A DNA stretch of 45,000 bases from contig CAUYUJ010020688.1 of NCBI GenBank assembly GCA_963575745.1, forward strand, positions 1 through 45,000, written 5' to 3'. The first letter of the stretch is position 1; every line of letters starts with the position of its first letter. Both the position numbers and the translations under genes were made by a program. This document shows positions 8,786-18,334 of the stretch, piece after piece. The stretch comes from Prorocentrum cordatum. Its lineage: Eukaryota > Sar > Dinophyceae > Prorocentrales > Prorocentraceae. The notes beneath the pieces were generated by a model. The model was given only the letters and a program-made list of their open reading frames with translations, ran no database searches and was not told the origin of the DNA.

Positions 8786-10126
8786 GAAGGTGGAGGCCCC
8801 GAGGCGCTGCCGTTGGCATCCTCGAAAACCCACGGAGAGTGCGAAGTCGACCAGCGTAAAGATAACTGTGCTTCTTCTTCCCGGCTCTTTTCAGATGACT
8901 TGCAGAGCAATCGATCTGAGTGTCAAGCTGCCAGGGACTGGGCCCGTGCCAATGGCGATGCAGTTGCTCTTTGGTGGGAATTCGAACGGCTCCCCAAAGA
9001 TGAGTTTCATGCTCGGATCGAGGCGCTCAAGGCATACAAACTTCGAATGGGAATTGGGAGTCCCGAGGAGGCGCCGAGTCCAGAGGGGGATGCTGGCCGT
9101 GGGAAAGGCCAGAGGCACCGCAGAAACAGGAGGCGGGCAAGGGCGAAGGCTCAGGCAGTTCTAACTGGCTCTTCTATGTCAAAGTCGGCCCATCCATCTA
9201 CTTGCGATCCTCCCCAACCTCCGTCCCCTTTTGCGGACTTGTGCAGTTCTTCAAATCACGTCGAGTGCGCCGGCACGGCTATCACATGGGTGCTCCAGAG
9301 GCACATCACGCGCCTGCTCGTGGCGGACCACCTGCAGAAGGAGGACGCTGATTGGGATGCGGTCTTCCACGCATGGGGTAAAATGGCCACCCTGCGAGAG
9401 AAGGCACATTTCTATTTGAAACAGGCGACTCTGCACCGTCTGTGTGAGGCTTACCACCGTGATGGGGAGGAGGACGCGGACATCCAGAGACTCTGGGAGC
9501 AGTGTCGGTTGGACAAGATAAGGATGCACCGTATTGCGGGGTGGTGCTTCGGACATTGGCGGTGCTTGACATTCTACTCAAGTGGTGCTCAACGGTTAAT
9601 GGAACAACGCTTGCAGAGCCACATTAGGAACCTTCGTGTAACCTTTTGGCCTCCTCATCATAAAGATTCTATGGCTTCGCACCCCGGGAGTTCCACGACT
9701 GGGAGTTTATCTAAGGCAGTTGTGAGTTCAGCAGTGACGGAGGACGAGGAAAAACGTAACCACGCATATTATTTGCTGTAGTTGGCGTGTAATTTAGGGA
9801 TCAGGAAATACTGCTTCCGCAAGTCTGGCCGGGTAAAGCTCGTTCACTCTTTCACGGCTGCCGCGCTGTATCGCCTTATCGCCTCGGGTGCCGAGGAAAA
9901 GGCTGTGTTGCTTGAAGCGCTTCTTCGGGATCGCGCGAGACTTGGCCCGATAGCCAATTTGACCCATCTGTCGACGGATATCAGAGACTTTAGTCACCAC
10001 GGACTCGTTCCCAAAAGCGTTACGGAAGCCATGAGATACGTGGCGAATTTTCAGGATGAATGGATGCGTCGCAATGTAAAGAACTACCGCGAGTTGGCGG
10101 CCAAGGCGGGATACCCAATTGATTGA
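8702..10126 (+). CDS. Unrecognised protein, main coding region (stop TAG at 9779 probably in an intron)
   Basis: This is the longest convincing coding frame in the window. It is open from 8702 to a TAG at 9779-9781, then continues in the same frame to TGA at 10124-10126, 359 plus 114 codons. There is no ATG near its 5' end, so upstream exons are likely; in-frame Met codons come only at RMGIGS and SSMSKS. Visible parts are DWARANGDAVALWWEFERLP (about residues 75-95), a basic patch GKGQRHRRNRRRARAKAQ, and a helical, Trp/His/Cys-containing middle region (VLQRHITRLLVADHLQ, then AGWCFGHWRCLTF). The last part is LLEALLRDRARLGP and MRYVANFQDEWMRRN. There is no signal peptide or membrane segment. Removing 9756-9797 (GTAACC to TTTAG, 42 nt) deletes the TAG and keeps the frame. 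Readthrough or a pseudogene are alternatives. No family was recognised. Confidence 0.5.
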
Positions 10127-10640
10127 TTGATTTAGTGATTGCACATGGGCTGACATGGTTGGCCAGAACACGAAATTGTTACTTTGTATTCCATACTTCC
10201 CTTATTGAACATGCGAGCAAAACAAAACTAGACGGCCTCCGTGGACTCTTCGACGGAGGTCGCTCTGTGGAGGGATGTGCTGCAGAATGGTGTTTAGGTT
10301 TGTGTGTACACGGGGCGTGGCTGTTCGTGGCGGAGGAGGCTTTCTCGCTTGATGCCTCTGCTTCTGTCGTGTTCTGTGTGATGTTTGCAGCGCAGCGGCT
10401 CTGTATGGCCGTGGTGCACGTTTTGGGTAGCCTCTTTCATCTCTAACCTGTTCCTACACCTTTGCAATTTCACATGTCGTGCTGCATCCTTTTCCTTGTT
10501 CCTGCATCCGATTCCGATGCCTTTGCCTCAGTGGCTCGGCAGTGTGATGATTAGAGATGCCTTCTCTAGCTACCCTGTGCTCCGTGTGGGAGTCTTTGGG
10601 CTCAGCTGTCACAGCTGTCCGCGCCCTGACTCAAACTCAA
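10127..10640. other. 3' flank of the insert, no gene seen
   Basis: Mixed-composition DNA with no convincing frame. A small hairpin sits at about 10230-10258 (CCTCCGT and ACGGAGG around a 10-nt loop). The stretch ends A-rich (ACTCAAACTCAAAAAC) at the edge of the half hairpin module. Confidence 0.5.
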
Positions 10641-10644
10641 AAAC

Positions 10645-10676
10645 CAAGGTTGACGGTTTCACGCCGGCTCCCAGTT
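10645..10676 (+). repeat. 3' half of a hairpin module
   Basis: CAAGGTTGACGGTTTCACGC, then CGGCTCCCAG, lacks the upstream GCTCTACGAG and CCGGCGGTAA. It complements the 5' half at 7676-7710. The CTCCCAG tail belongs to the same subtype as the copies at 11092 and 12014. Confidence 0.78.
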
Positions 10677-10800
10677 CGTTGGGGCGCTAGTATTTTTCCC
10701 CCCCATATTCGATCTTATTATTCCCGCTCGCCATCTTAATACCTCGTAGAGCTCTTCGGCGTCGATGAGCCAGAGGAATTCCTGCGCGGGGTGCAGCGAG

Positions 10801-11141
10801 TTGGCCGACCCGGCCCGGGCGGACAATGTGTTAACTTTGGGTCGGTTTTGCAAATATTTGAAAGATATTTGACAATTCATTTTGAGAAAGCAGATTTTCG
10901 CACCTGTAGTGGGTTATGCTGCGTCTGCCAGTACAATTCTCAGGTCTCTAGCTTCAATAAAACTATCAAAACATTTGGAGGAGCCGACTTTGGATGAAAA
11001 CGGAAAAATCGTGATTTTTCGAGTTTTTCGGCTCTCGCTTCAGAAGCTTCCTTCATGTGTTCCGAGGAGCGCTGTGCAAGAAAAGAGCTCTACGAGGTGC
11101 CCGGCGGTAACCTGGTTGACGGTTTACCGCCGGTTCCCAGT
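10801..11141 (+). repeat. ~340-bp unit with perfect hairpin
   Basis: From GTTGGCCGACCCGGCCC through GAAAGATATTTGACAATTC and AGATTTTCGCACCTGTAG to CCGGCGGTAA (11101-11110) and TTACCGCCGG (11124-11133). The loop is 13 nt, of the CCTGGTTGACGGT type. Confidence 0.78.
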
Positions 11142-11227
11142 CTCAGGTCGATCGGGTACACATTCTGGCCAAAAAATATTCAGGCGGGATCGGCTGTTTA
11201 GTGTCATCTTGGCAGGTGCTGTCGGTT

Positions 11228-11760
11228 TCTTAACTTAACTCGAGCTGTATAAAAGCTAGAGAGCTGTTCGGCACCGCAATCGAAAGGCAGTCATCAGGCG
11301 CACTAGTCCCAGGTATCGAGATGTCCAACCTCGGTCTGCTACCAGAGCTGGGTCCGGTCTCCAGAGATGATGATGCGTTTCTCAATGTAAATCGAGCTGC
11401 AGATGTGCTGCAGAAGTGTTCGGCACAGCAATCGAAAGATAATCATCAGAAGGGCCAGTCTCAAGTATCTAGATGCCCGAAATCGGTCTGCTACCGTAGC
11501 TGGGTCCGAAAACTTAGTCGTACCCTGCTCATTTTTTTCGAGATGGCGATGATCTGCTACCACAGCTCGCTTCGAACAGCTGTTCGTACTCTGCTAATTT
11601 TTCAGAGCTGATCATGAGCTTGTGGATGCAACTCGAGCTGTAGATGAGCCACAGAGCTGTTTGGCACAGCAATCGAAAGATAATCATCAGACGCGCTAGT
11701 CTCGAGTATCTAGATGCCCAAATTCGGTCTGCTACCAGAGCTGGATCGAAACAACTTTTT
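11228..11760 (+). repeat. Satellite monomers, variant subtype
   Basis: Three partial monomers start near 11239, 11390 and 11634 (CGAGCTGTATAAAAGC, CGAGCTGCAGATGTGC and CGAGCTGTAGATGAGC). They share GCACAGCAATCGAAAG, ATAATCATCAGA and TCGGTCTGCTACC, a subtype distinct from types a-d. The same subtype appears reversed at 15600-15910 and 18350-18990. Confidence 0.78.
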
Positions 11761-11769
11761 GTGCTCTGC

Positions 11770-11955
11770 GAACTCATTCCTCTTTCCCCTCTCCAACCTC
11801 CCATCCTGCTCGTCATCCTGCTCTTCCTCCTCCGCCCTCCTTCTGCCTGCTCCCTTTTCTCCTCCTCGTTCTCTTCCTCCAGCCTCTCCATCTCCTCCTC
11901 CTCCTCCTCCTCCTCCTCCTCGCTCCTTTTTTACTTCCGCGTCCTCCCCCATGAA
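11770..11955 (+). repeat. Pyrimidine tract
   Basis: A C/T-rich run including CTCCTCCTCCTCCTCC repeats, ending just before a GC-rich hairpin. The glycine-rich open frame on the opposite strand is its shadow. Confidence 0.82.
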
Positions 11956-11971
11956 CCCGCGCCCTCGCGCG

Positions 11972-12006
11972 CGCGGAATGCGAGATTGCCGCGCCCGCAT
12001 TCCGCG
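11972..12006. repeat. Perfect 11-bp hairpin CGCGGAATGCG
   Basis: CGCGGAATGCG at 11972-11982 pairs fully with CGCATTCCGCG at 11996-12006 around a 13-nt loop. It sits between the pyrimidine tract and the CCGGCGG hairpin module. Weaker copies are at 13256-13286 and, reversed, near 16612-16640, 17572-17600 and 19276-19300. Confidence 0.85.
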
Positions 12007-12009
12007 AGG

Positions 12010-12066
12010 AAGCTCTACGAGTTCCCGACGGCAACCAAGGTTGACGGTTTACCGCCGGCTCCAAGT
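12010..12066 (+). repeat. Hairpin module after the GGAATGCG hairpin
   Basis: AGCTCTACGAGTTC, then CCGACGGCAA (12025-12034) facing TTACCGCCGG (12049-12058), with two mismatched positions, then CTCCAAG. Confidence 0.75.
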
Positions 12067-13155
12067 CTCGAGGGCGAGTCTGGCAACGGTTTGTGGGCGC
12101 GCCGTAGGTGTAGTGCATCAGAGACGTGAAATGATTCATAGAGCTTTCCCACGAGCGAAGCGGTGGAGCTCTATCTTACAGCGTCGGCGGGCTAGTTGTT
12201 GGCTCGGATCCGCGCGAACCTTTTGCTTAGTTTGCCGCAATCCCGTTCCCTTCGGTGCACAGTTGCACTTTGAGACATGCCGAATGCAACCGCGATGGCG
12301 CCATTGAAAACAAATTGCTAAATCTCGAGAGAGAATCCGGAAACGGTTTCTGTGCGCGCCGCAGGTGTAGCACATCAGGGACGTGGAATGACTCGTAGAG
12401 CTTCCGCAGGAGCAAAGCGGCGAAACTCTAGAGTAATTCCACAGCGTCGGCGGGGTAGTTGGCACGGAACTGCGTGGCGGATCTTTTGCTTGGTCTGCCG
12501 CGAACCCGTTCTCTTCCGTGCGCAGTTGCACTTTGAGACATGCCGAATGTAGAAGCGGCGGTGCCATTGCAAACAAATTGCAAATCTCGAGGGCGAGTCT
12601 GAAATTGTTTGTGCGCGCGCCGTAGATGTAGTGCATCAGAGACGTGAACTGACTCGTAGAGCCCCCCATGAGCGAAGCGGCGAAGCTCGAGAGTGCTTCC
12701 ACAGCGTCGGCGGGCTAGTTGGCTCGGAATCGCGCGAACCTTTTGCTTAGTTTGCGGCAAACCCGTTTCCTTCGGTGCACAGCTGCAGTTTGAGACATGC
12801 CGAATGCAGCCGCGATTGCGCCATTGCAAACAAATTGCTAAATCTCGAGAGCGAGTCCTGAAACGGTTTCTGTACGCGCCGCAGGTGTAGTACATCAGGG
12901 ACGCGGAATAACTCGTCGAGCTTCCGCAGGAGCAAAGTGGCGAAACTCTAGAGTAATTCCACAGCGTCGGCGGGTCAGTTGGCATGGAACCGCGCGGCGG
13001 ATCTTTTGCCTGGTCTGCCGCGAACCCGTTCTCTTCTGTGCGCAGCTGCATTTTCAGACGTGCCGAATGCAGCCGCGACGGTGTCACTGCAAACAAATGG
13101 CTAAATCTTGAGGGAGAGTCCGGAAACGGTTTCTGTGCACGCCGCAGGTGTAGTT
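12065..13155 (+). repeat. ~260-bp tandem repeat in a dimeric higher-order pattern
   Basis: Units start at CTCGAG-type words near 12068, 12323, 12584, 12843 and 13104 (256-262 bp apart). Copies 1 and 3 share GCATCAGAGACGTGAA and GAGCGAAGCGG. Copies 2 and 4 share ACATCAGGGACG and GAGCTTCCGCAGGAGCAAA. The array is therefore built of ~520-bp dimers. Each unit includes a TAGAGCTTCCGC / GCGGCGAAACTCTA imperfect hairpin. The 287-codon minus-strand frame is a by-product. Confidence 0.85.
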
Positions 13156-13350
13156 CTCCTCCTGCTCTTCCTCTTCTTTCTGTATCCTTTTCTCGTCCTC
13201 GCTCCTTCTCTTTCTCCTCCACGTCCTCTTCCATGAGACCGTGCCCTTGCGCGCGCGGAATGCAAGATTGCCGCGCCCGCATTCCGTTCATGTGTATCGA
13301 GAAAGCTCTGCGAGTTCCCAGCGGTAAGCAAGGCTACCTGCTGGCTCCCA
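13150..13350 (+). repeat. Pyrimidine tract plus two decayed hairpins
   Basis: A CTCCTCCTGCTCTTCC-type tract is followed by an 8-bp hairpin, CGGAATGC (13256-13263) with GCATTCCG (13279-13286). Then comes GAAAGCTCTGCGAGTTCC and a half-degenerate GCGGTAAGCAAGG module. It is the same order of parts as at 11770-12066. Confidence 0.75.
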
Positions 13351-13439
13351 ATTCTTGGTATATTCGGGCGCAGGGCGGAGCCAGTTGGCCGACCGACAAG
13401 AACGGACAATGTGAGGACCCAGGTTCCGCTTCCTAAGAT

Positions 13440-15055
13440 TTGAAAGAAGCAAATTTTCAGGGGCTCAGCAGCGCGCCAACCCACGGGCGGCCGTGCGCGA
13501 GCGGACACCTAGTCCAGTCAAGTCAGAAAGGCCCACCATGAAAAGGCGCGTGACACCAGTTCAGTCAGCCAGCCCCTGCCTAACACCCACATGCCGCGCA
13601 TTAACGGAGGCGATTCACCCATTACCTCTTCGCTTCCATCCACACCGCGTGGCGACCCCAGCCCAGCCGGCCACGCGACCCGGCCACCAATTCCGTCGGG
13701 GCGCCGCCACCTGTCGGCCCGACATGGGACCCCTTGGGAGGTGTGCAGAACACGGCAGCTACGAAGGACACTAGGGGCAGGTCCCGGACACGCCCATCTT
13801 GGGAGTCTGCATAACCTGCCAGCCACTCTCACTACCTGCACCCCCGTCCCCGATTCACACCCCCACCTGACACCCGGCTGGGGGCCGTGTGTCCCTCTCC
13901 CCCTCTTTACCTGCACCCCAGCGCCCTTGTGGCGCCCGCGTTCCGTGCTGGCTACCCATCCTCCCACCTGGGCCCCGTCCTTCTCTTTCGTTTCCAGGGG
14001 ATCTGGAACTCTGTGTCCTACCTGTGCCCATCGGCTGGTTTAGATTCAAGGACCTGGGGCTCTGTGTCCCCCCTTGCCCATCGGCTGTTTCCAGGGGATC
14101 TGGGACTCTGTGTCCTACCTGTGCCCATCGGCTGATCGAGATTCGAGGATCTGGGACTCTGTGTCCCCCTGTACCATCGGCTGAGCGAGATTCCAGGGTC
14201 TGGGAGTCTGTGTCCCCCCTGTACCCACTTGCGACGCATTGGTGCGCCAGCGACGTGCGTGATATGCCCGCGCTTGGGCCTCGGGTCTTACCTGTGCGCA
14301 TTGGGGCGTGTCCCCACGTGGGCAACTCGGTGCATGCTGGCGGGACTTCGGCTGGCGTGGGACGCTGGCCTCTCTCCCCCCTGTTCGCTTCTTCCCTCGC
14401 CGCTCGCTTTCCCCCCCTCCCATGGCGGCGGCGCCCAGAACAGCGCGGCTCCGGCCCGGTGCTGGCGCTGCACCTCGCCGCCTCGGCGGCCCCGCTCGCC
14501 CCGGGCAGCGCGGCTCAGGCCCGGCCCGCGGCAGGCGGACACAGACGGCCCTTCGGGCCGGACCTCTTGGCTGCTACCTGGAGGCGGATTGGACTACCAC
14601 CCCAGGCCGCTACAAACCACCTGGTGGCACAACGTTGCACGTCGACTTCGTGGTCCTCCTCGTCTCCTGGGCTTCTCCTTACCATTCGGTGGCGCCCGAT
14701 GCGCTTCGCTTACCTGGCCCCCTCTTCCTCGCGGGCGTCGACCTGGCCACGGCCCTCCCGACGCGGCGCTCGAGGATGGTGGGTCTGACGCGCCGTTGGC
14801 GGCGACGCCACTTCGCTCTCTCTCCGGGACTTCGGCTCCGGCTCCTGTCCAAGGCGTACCTTTCCCTGTGCAAGCTCGTCGGCGCCGCCTGCACCCCGCG
14901 CCCTCCGGTCGCCCGTTGCCCGGCCCGCCCGCGCCCTGTCTCCCGAAGTAGTGCTTTGCGCGCCCCGCCTAGCTCTTCACCGGGGGAGGCCCGCTCTCGA
15001 CTCGCCGACCAAAAATGTTTGACAGCTTCGTGGGTCGCTCGCAGCCCGAGTTAAT
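13440..15055. other. GC-rich core between the inverted repeat arms
   Basis: This stretch has none of the flanking satellites and is strongly GC-rich. Several frames stay open for 150-300 codons on both strands, as expected from composition. The least poor candidate is an ATG at 14422 reading to TGA/TAA-type stop at 15054: about 210 codons, Ala/Arg/Pro-rich at the start, then LGCYLEADWTTTPGRYKPPG and hydrophobic stretches. I do not recognise it and do not call it as a gene. Confidence 0.45.
13990..14232 (+). repeat. ~58-bp tandem repeat
   Basis: Four to five diverged copies of a unit containing GGGATCTGGGACTCTGTGTC, then CTACCTGTGCCCATCGGCTG. Length varies from about 52 to 62 bp. Confidence 0.75.
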
Positions 15056-15590
15056 TGAAAGCAACCGCCCACGCAAGAAAGTATCTGGCTCATGTTGATC
15101 AGGTATTTAAGATTAGCAGACAGTTTTGGCAATATGGAACTACCTCGCGTCACGTGTGGATGCGCATGCTCATTTATTTTCCAATGGTGTGCCCGACAGC
15201 TTCGTAGCTTGCCCACAGTTCGAGCTAACTTCAAACAACCACCGCCACAAGAAACTACACGACTCAACTTGAAGAATTTAAGTGGTTACCTGTCAATCCT
15301 GACAATGAGAAGCGCTCTCGCGCCATTTCTGGATGCGCGAAGTCGTTGCCTATCGAATGGTGCTTGCCAGCGCCGCGGCGTGCCCGCGGCTTTAGGTGAG
15401 ACGAGAAAATGATTCACGCAAAAAAGTGCATGCCTAAGTTTTCCATATTCTCTGTCAATATAGATGATCGGAAGAGCTCTCGCGCCATGTGTAGACGCGC
15501 GCTGCAGCTATTTACGCACTGAAGCCCGCTGTAGCTGCTTGACGTCCAGAGGTAGAGTCAAACAACTAAACGTGCACATCAAAAAGAGAC
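15056..15590 (-). repeat. ~170-bp satellite, second family, minus orientation
   Basis: Monomers share CGCGYCAYGTGTRGATGCGC (near 15150, 15325 and 15485), AATGGTGTGC, CAGCTTCGTAGCTTGCCC and CACGCAAGAAAGTA. Read on the minus strand they begin GAGCTGCGGGCAAGCTACGA, a distant version of the GAGCTGTAGGGCAGCTAC head on the left side. Confidence 0.75.
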
Positions 15591-15594
15591 AAAG

Positions 15595-15910
15595 TGCGAG
15601 TCGTGTTTGGTCATAGCTCGAGTAGCCGACCGATCTCAGCCGTCTTGGTTCTGCACGCTGATGCTACCGATTCTGATGAAGCCATTAATCACATCGAACC
15701 TCTGGATCCCGAGGTAAGCCTGACAACGAGACTTCAAACTGCACAGAGTGTGAATAGTTTGTCGGTCGCAGCTCTTGTTGCAGACCGACTTCAGGCGTCT
15801 CGATACTTCAGACAAGGCGCTCCTGATCATTTTGTGTCGAATGGTGTGCTTCCCAGCTCTGTAGCTTGCCTAAAGCTCGAGTTCGGTGAAGAAGACCAAC
15901 CTCACCTGCC
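15595..15910 (-). repeat. Satellite variant monomers, minus orientation
   Basis: GGTCGCAGCTCTTGTTGCAG, then GGCGTCTCGATACTTCAGAC and ATCATTTTGTGTCGAATGG, then AGCTCTGTAGCTTGCC. On the minus strand this matches the 11390-11760 subtype. Confidence 0.72.
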
Positions 15911-16482
15911 CAAATGAGCCTCGAGACTTACATTCGCCCCGGTGCTGTTTCGCAATGATATTCACCCGACCGACTTGAAATCGGGCTGGCAGCGGTAATG
16001 AGATCCTAGTTGTGATAAAAGTATTAGAGGTCTTATGACTTGTTGAAGTTCGAAAACATAGCATTTAATCGACCCGCAGTCAGCAAAACTTCCGTCGATA
16101 TTTTTTGAGCCAGCCCGCTGGCGCTGCGCAATAAACTCGCTAATGGGGGAGCTCAACGAGTTATGTCCGACAAGGACGACCAGAAGCTCAACGAGGTATG
16201 TCCGGGAAAAAAAAACGTCCCTAAGTTACCGCTTCGTCTTGTCTGATTGGGTCGGCCAACGAGCTCCACCCTGCGCCCGAATTCTTCTCAGGTCATCTTG
16301 CAAAAGAGCTCTACTAGAGCTCCTTGCGCGCTTGGGAATATTGTGAACGCGCGCAGAAAGCTCCCTGGAGCAACGGCTCCAATGTTCGATGCGAGATCGG
16401 TTCCGCCAAGTGTTTTGATAGTCATGCTGCAGCTACGGACCTGAATTTATTTTTTTCCAGCGAGCGCGGCATGATCTCCTCC

Positions 16483-16484
<2 letters not shown>
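15911..16484. other. Mixed repeat remnants, no gene
   Basis: Fragments of the ~260-bp and ~340-bp families in minus orientation: AGTCAGCAAAACTTCCGTCG, GCCCGCTGGCGCTGCG and GGGGAGCTCAACGAG. The open frames are short and unsupported. Confidence 0.45.

Positions 16485-16553
<69 letters not shown>
16485..16553. repeat. Uninterrupted 69-base T run (A run on minus strand)
   Basis: 69 consecutive T from 16485 to 16553. On the minus strand it is a poly(A) tract that directly follows CCCGGCGGTAGCACAGGT, the 5' half of a hairpin module. Everything normally found after that point in the module is missing. Confidence 0.95.
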
Positions 16554-16556
<3 letters not shown>

Positions 16557-16660
16557 TGTGCTACCGCCGGGAAGCTTCTGGAGCTTCCGTGCCATATGTG
16601 GCGCGCGCGCGGCATCTCGCATTCAGCGCGCGCGAGAATGCGCGGTATCATGGACATCTG
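16554..16660 (-). repeat. Half hairpin module plus GGAATGCG-type hairpin, minus
   Basis: TACCGCCGGGAAGCTTCTGG is the minus-strand lead and 5' stem only. It is followed by TCGCATTCAGCGCGCGCGAG and AATGCG, the reversed GC hairpin. The order of parts is the mirror image of 11970-12060. Confidence 0.72.
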
Positions 16661-17410
16661 CTTGACAGCTCGCAGCTCGCCCACAGCCCGAGTTGAATTA
16701 AGATGGCCGTCCGCGCAAGAAAATGCACGACGCAAGCGGCATTAGCTTCGATTGGAATGACAGACTCGCCTGGCGCGCAGGCAGCTCGAGTTATCATCGA
16801 AACACCGCCCGCAACGCGCATGCGCAGTCGCAGTTTTCCGACCATAACTCCTGATGCAGCCATTTCCATGCGCTCTCGCGCCCTCCGTGGGATGCGCGAA
16901 AGCATTCTGCGTCGAATAATGTGGACCAAAGCTCTGTTGCTTGCCCGCCGCTCGAGTTAAGCTGAGACAACCGACATCATTTGCCAGGTGCTTCAGAGCC
17001 TCCATCGGCCTAGGTGCTTTTTAGAGCAACATCTACCCGATCAGCCTGAGATCAAGATGGCGGGCGGGAATGAAGTACTAGAAAGCGGGAGAGTACTAGA
17101 GCTCTAGCGCCAATTGGAATTTCGAGAACATAATTCTCAACCGACCCAAAGTCAACAAACTTTCCGGCGATATTGTTCGAGCCAACCAGCCCGCTGGCGC
17201 TGTGGAATTACTCTTGAGCTTCCGCCGCTTCGCTATATGGGGAAGCCATACGAGGCGGTTCATGAATATATGTTCTGCTTGAGGTAGGTCCCTGGAAGTG
17301 AATGGATCAAAATATAGGAGCTGCAGCCCTGGAAACCAGCAAACCCAACGTGATCTAATCCTTAGTAGGAAGATCTAAGATTCCAAAACGACTTGTCAAA
17401 CCCCTCACAA
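16661..17410 (-). repeat. Satellite and ~260-bp family fragments, minus orientation
   Basis: One second-family monomer (CTCGCGCCCTCCGTGGGATG near 16870, then GTTGCTTGCCCGCCGCTCGA near 16940) is followed by the tail of the ~340-bp family (CCGACCCAAAGTCAACAAAC at 17145) and a GTGGAATTACTCTTGAGCTT piece of the ~260-bp family near 17205. Confidence 0.6.
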
Positions 17411-17411
17411 T

Positions 17412-17470
17412 ACTTGGCGCGGGTGGTAAGCCGTCAACCTCGGTTTCCGCCAGGAGACTTGTAGAACTTC
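17412..17470 (-). repeat. Hairpin module, degenerate minus copy
   Basis: GCGCGGGTGGTAAGCCGTCA, then ACCTCGGTTTCCGCCAGGAG and ACTTGTAGAACTTCC. The stem is mostly lost. Confidence 0.65.
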
Positions 17471-17475
17471 CGTGC

Positions 17476-17546
17476 CACACATATATATAAATACATATAT
17501 ATATATATATATGTATTTATGTATATGTATATGTATATATATATGT
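17476..17546. repeat. TA-rich microsatellite with self-complementary arms
   Basis: Alternating AT with ATATAAATACATATAT and ATATGTATTTATGTATAT, which are near reverse complements and could extrude as a cruciform. Confidence 0.85.
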
Positions 17547-17559
17547 GAATGGCATGCGA

Positions 17560-18330
17560 GCGGCAGTCTCGCATTCAGCGCGCGCGAGAATGTGCGGCAG
17601 CATGGAAATGTGCTTGATAGCTCCGAATCTTGCCCGCCGCTCGAGTGGAGTTGAGACAGCCGCCCGCGCCGGAAAGTAGACAATCCAAGCTGAACAGTGA
17701 AAAAACATTCTCTCGCGCCACATGTAGATGCGCATTGTGATTTTCGATCGAATGGTGTGATTGGCAGCTTCGTAGCGTGCCCGCAGCTCGAGCTAGGTTG
17801 AAACAACCACCTTCGCAAGAAAGTACTCGGCGCGAGTTGATCACCTTTTTAGCAGTCATCTGACAGTCTAGACTATGCGAAACTGCCTCGCGTCACGCGT
17901 TGATGCGCACGGTCATTTCTTATCAAGTAGTGTGCTCGTCAGCTTCGTAGCTTGTCCAGCTCGGGCTAGCATGAAGCAGCCGCCGTCACGAGGAAGTAGA
18001 CGACTCGATTTGGAGAGCTTCCAGCGATAATCTGTCAATCTTGACAGTGAGAAGTTCTCTTGCGCCATGTGTAGATGCGCATGGTCGCTTCTTCTCCAAT
18101 GGAGTTCTTCCCAACGCCGCAGCGTGACCTGAAAGCTACTGACTCAACAAAGTGCGCGACTAAAGTAGAACAGTTTTGCTATATTACTGTCGATTCAGAT
18201 GATCGAACGAGCTCTCGCGTCACGTGTAGATGCGCATGGTGCTGTTGCAGTTATAGAGACACCTCGGCCCGCTTGAAATCCATAGATCCAGCCAAACAAC
18301 TTCACATGCACCAACAAGTTACAGCGCGCG
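17560..18330 (-). repeat. ~170-bp second-family satellite, minus orientation
   Basis: GCGCCAYRTGTAGATGCGCAT-type words occur near 17717, 17888, 18063 and 18217 (154-175 bp apart), with AGCTTCGTAGCGTGCCCGCA-type words between them. The reversed GC hairpin lies at the left edge (17572-17600). Confidence 0.75.
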
Positions 18331-18334
18331 AATA

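Larger units (their letters stand above)
7703..10652. mobile_element. ~2.93-kb gene-bearing insert flanked by 8-bp repeat
   Basis: CAAGGTTG occurs at 7703-7710, just after the 5' half of a hairpin module, and again at 10645-10652, just before the missing 3' half. The DNA between (7711-10644) contains no satellite and carries the best coding region of the window. This is the pattern expected of an insertion with an 8-bp target-site duplication. I see no terminal inverted repeats: the left end is CGGAAGCGG and the right end is CTCAAAAAC. The A-rich right end would fit a retroposed copy; a DNA transposon is less likely. Alternatively, two separate modules were each cut at the same point. Confidence 0.5.

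Noticed and set aside
9790-9800. TTTAGGG-like telomere word
   Set aside because: It occurs once, not in tandem.
7711-10644. DNA transposon of an 8-bp-target class
   Set aside because: No terminal inverted repeats are visible and no transposase motif was recognised; only the target-site-like duplication supports it.
11244-11256. TATA-box-like GTATAAAAG
   Set aside because: It lies within a satellite monomer head, and no gene follows.
12428-13291. 287-codon minus-strand frame
   Set aside because: It repeats the ~260-bp satellite and has no independent coding signal.
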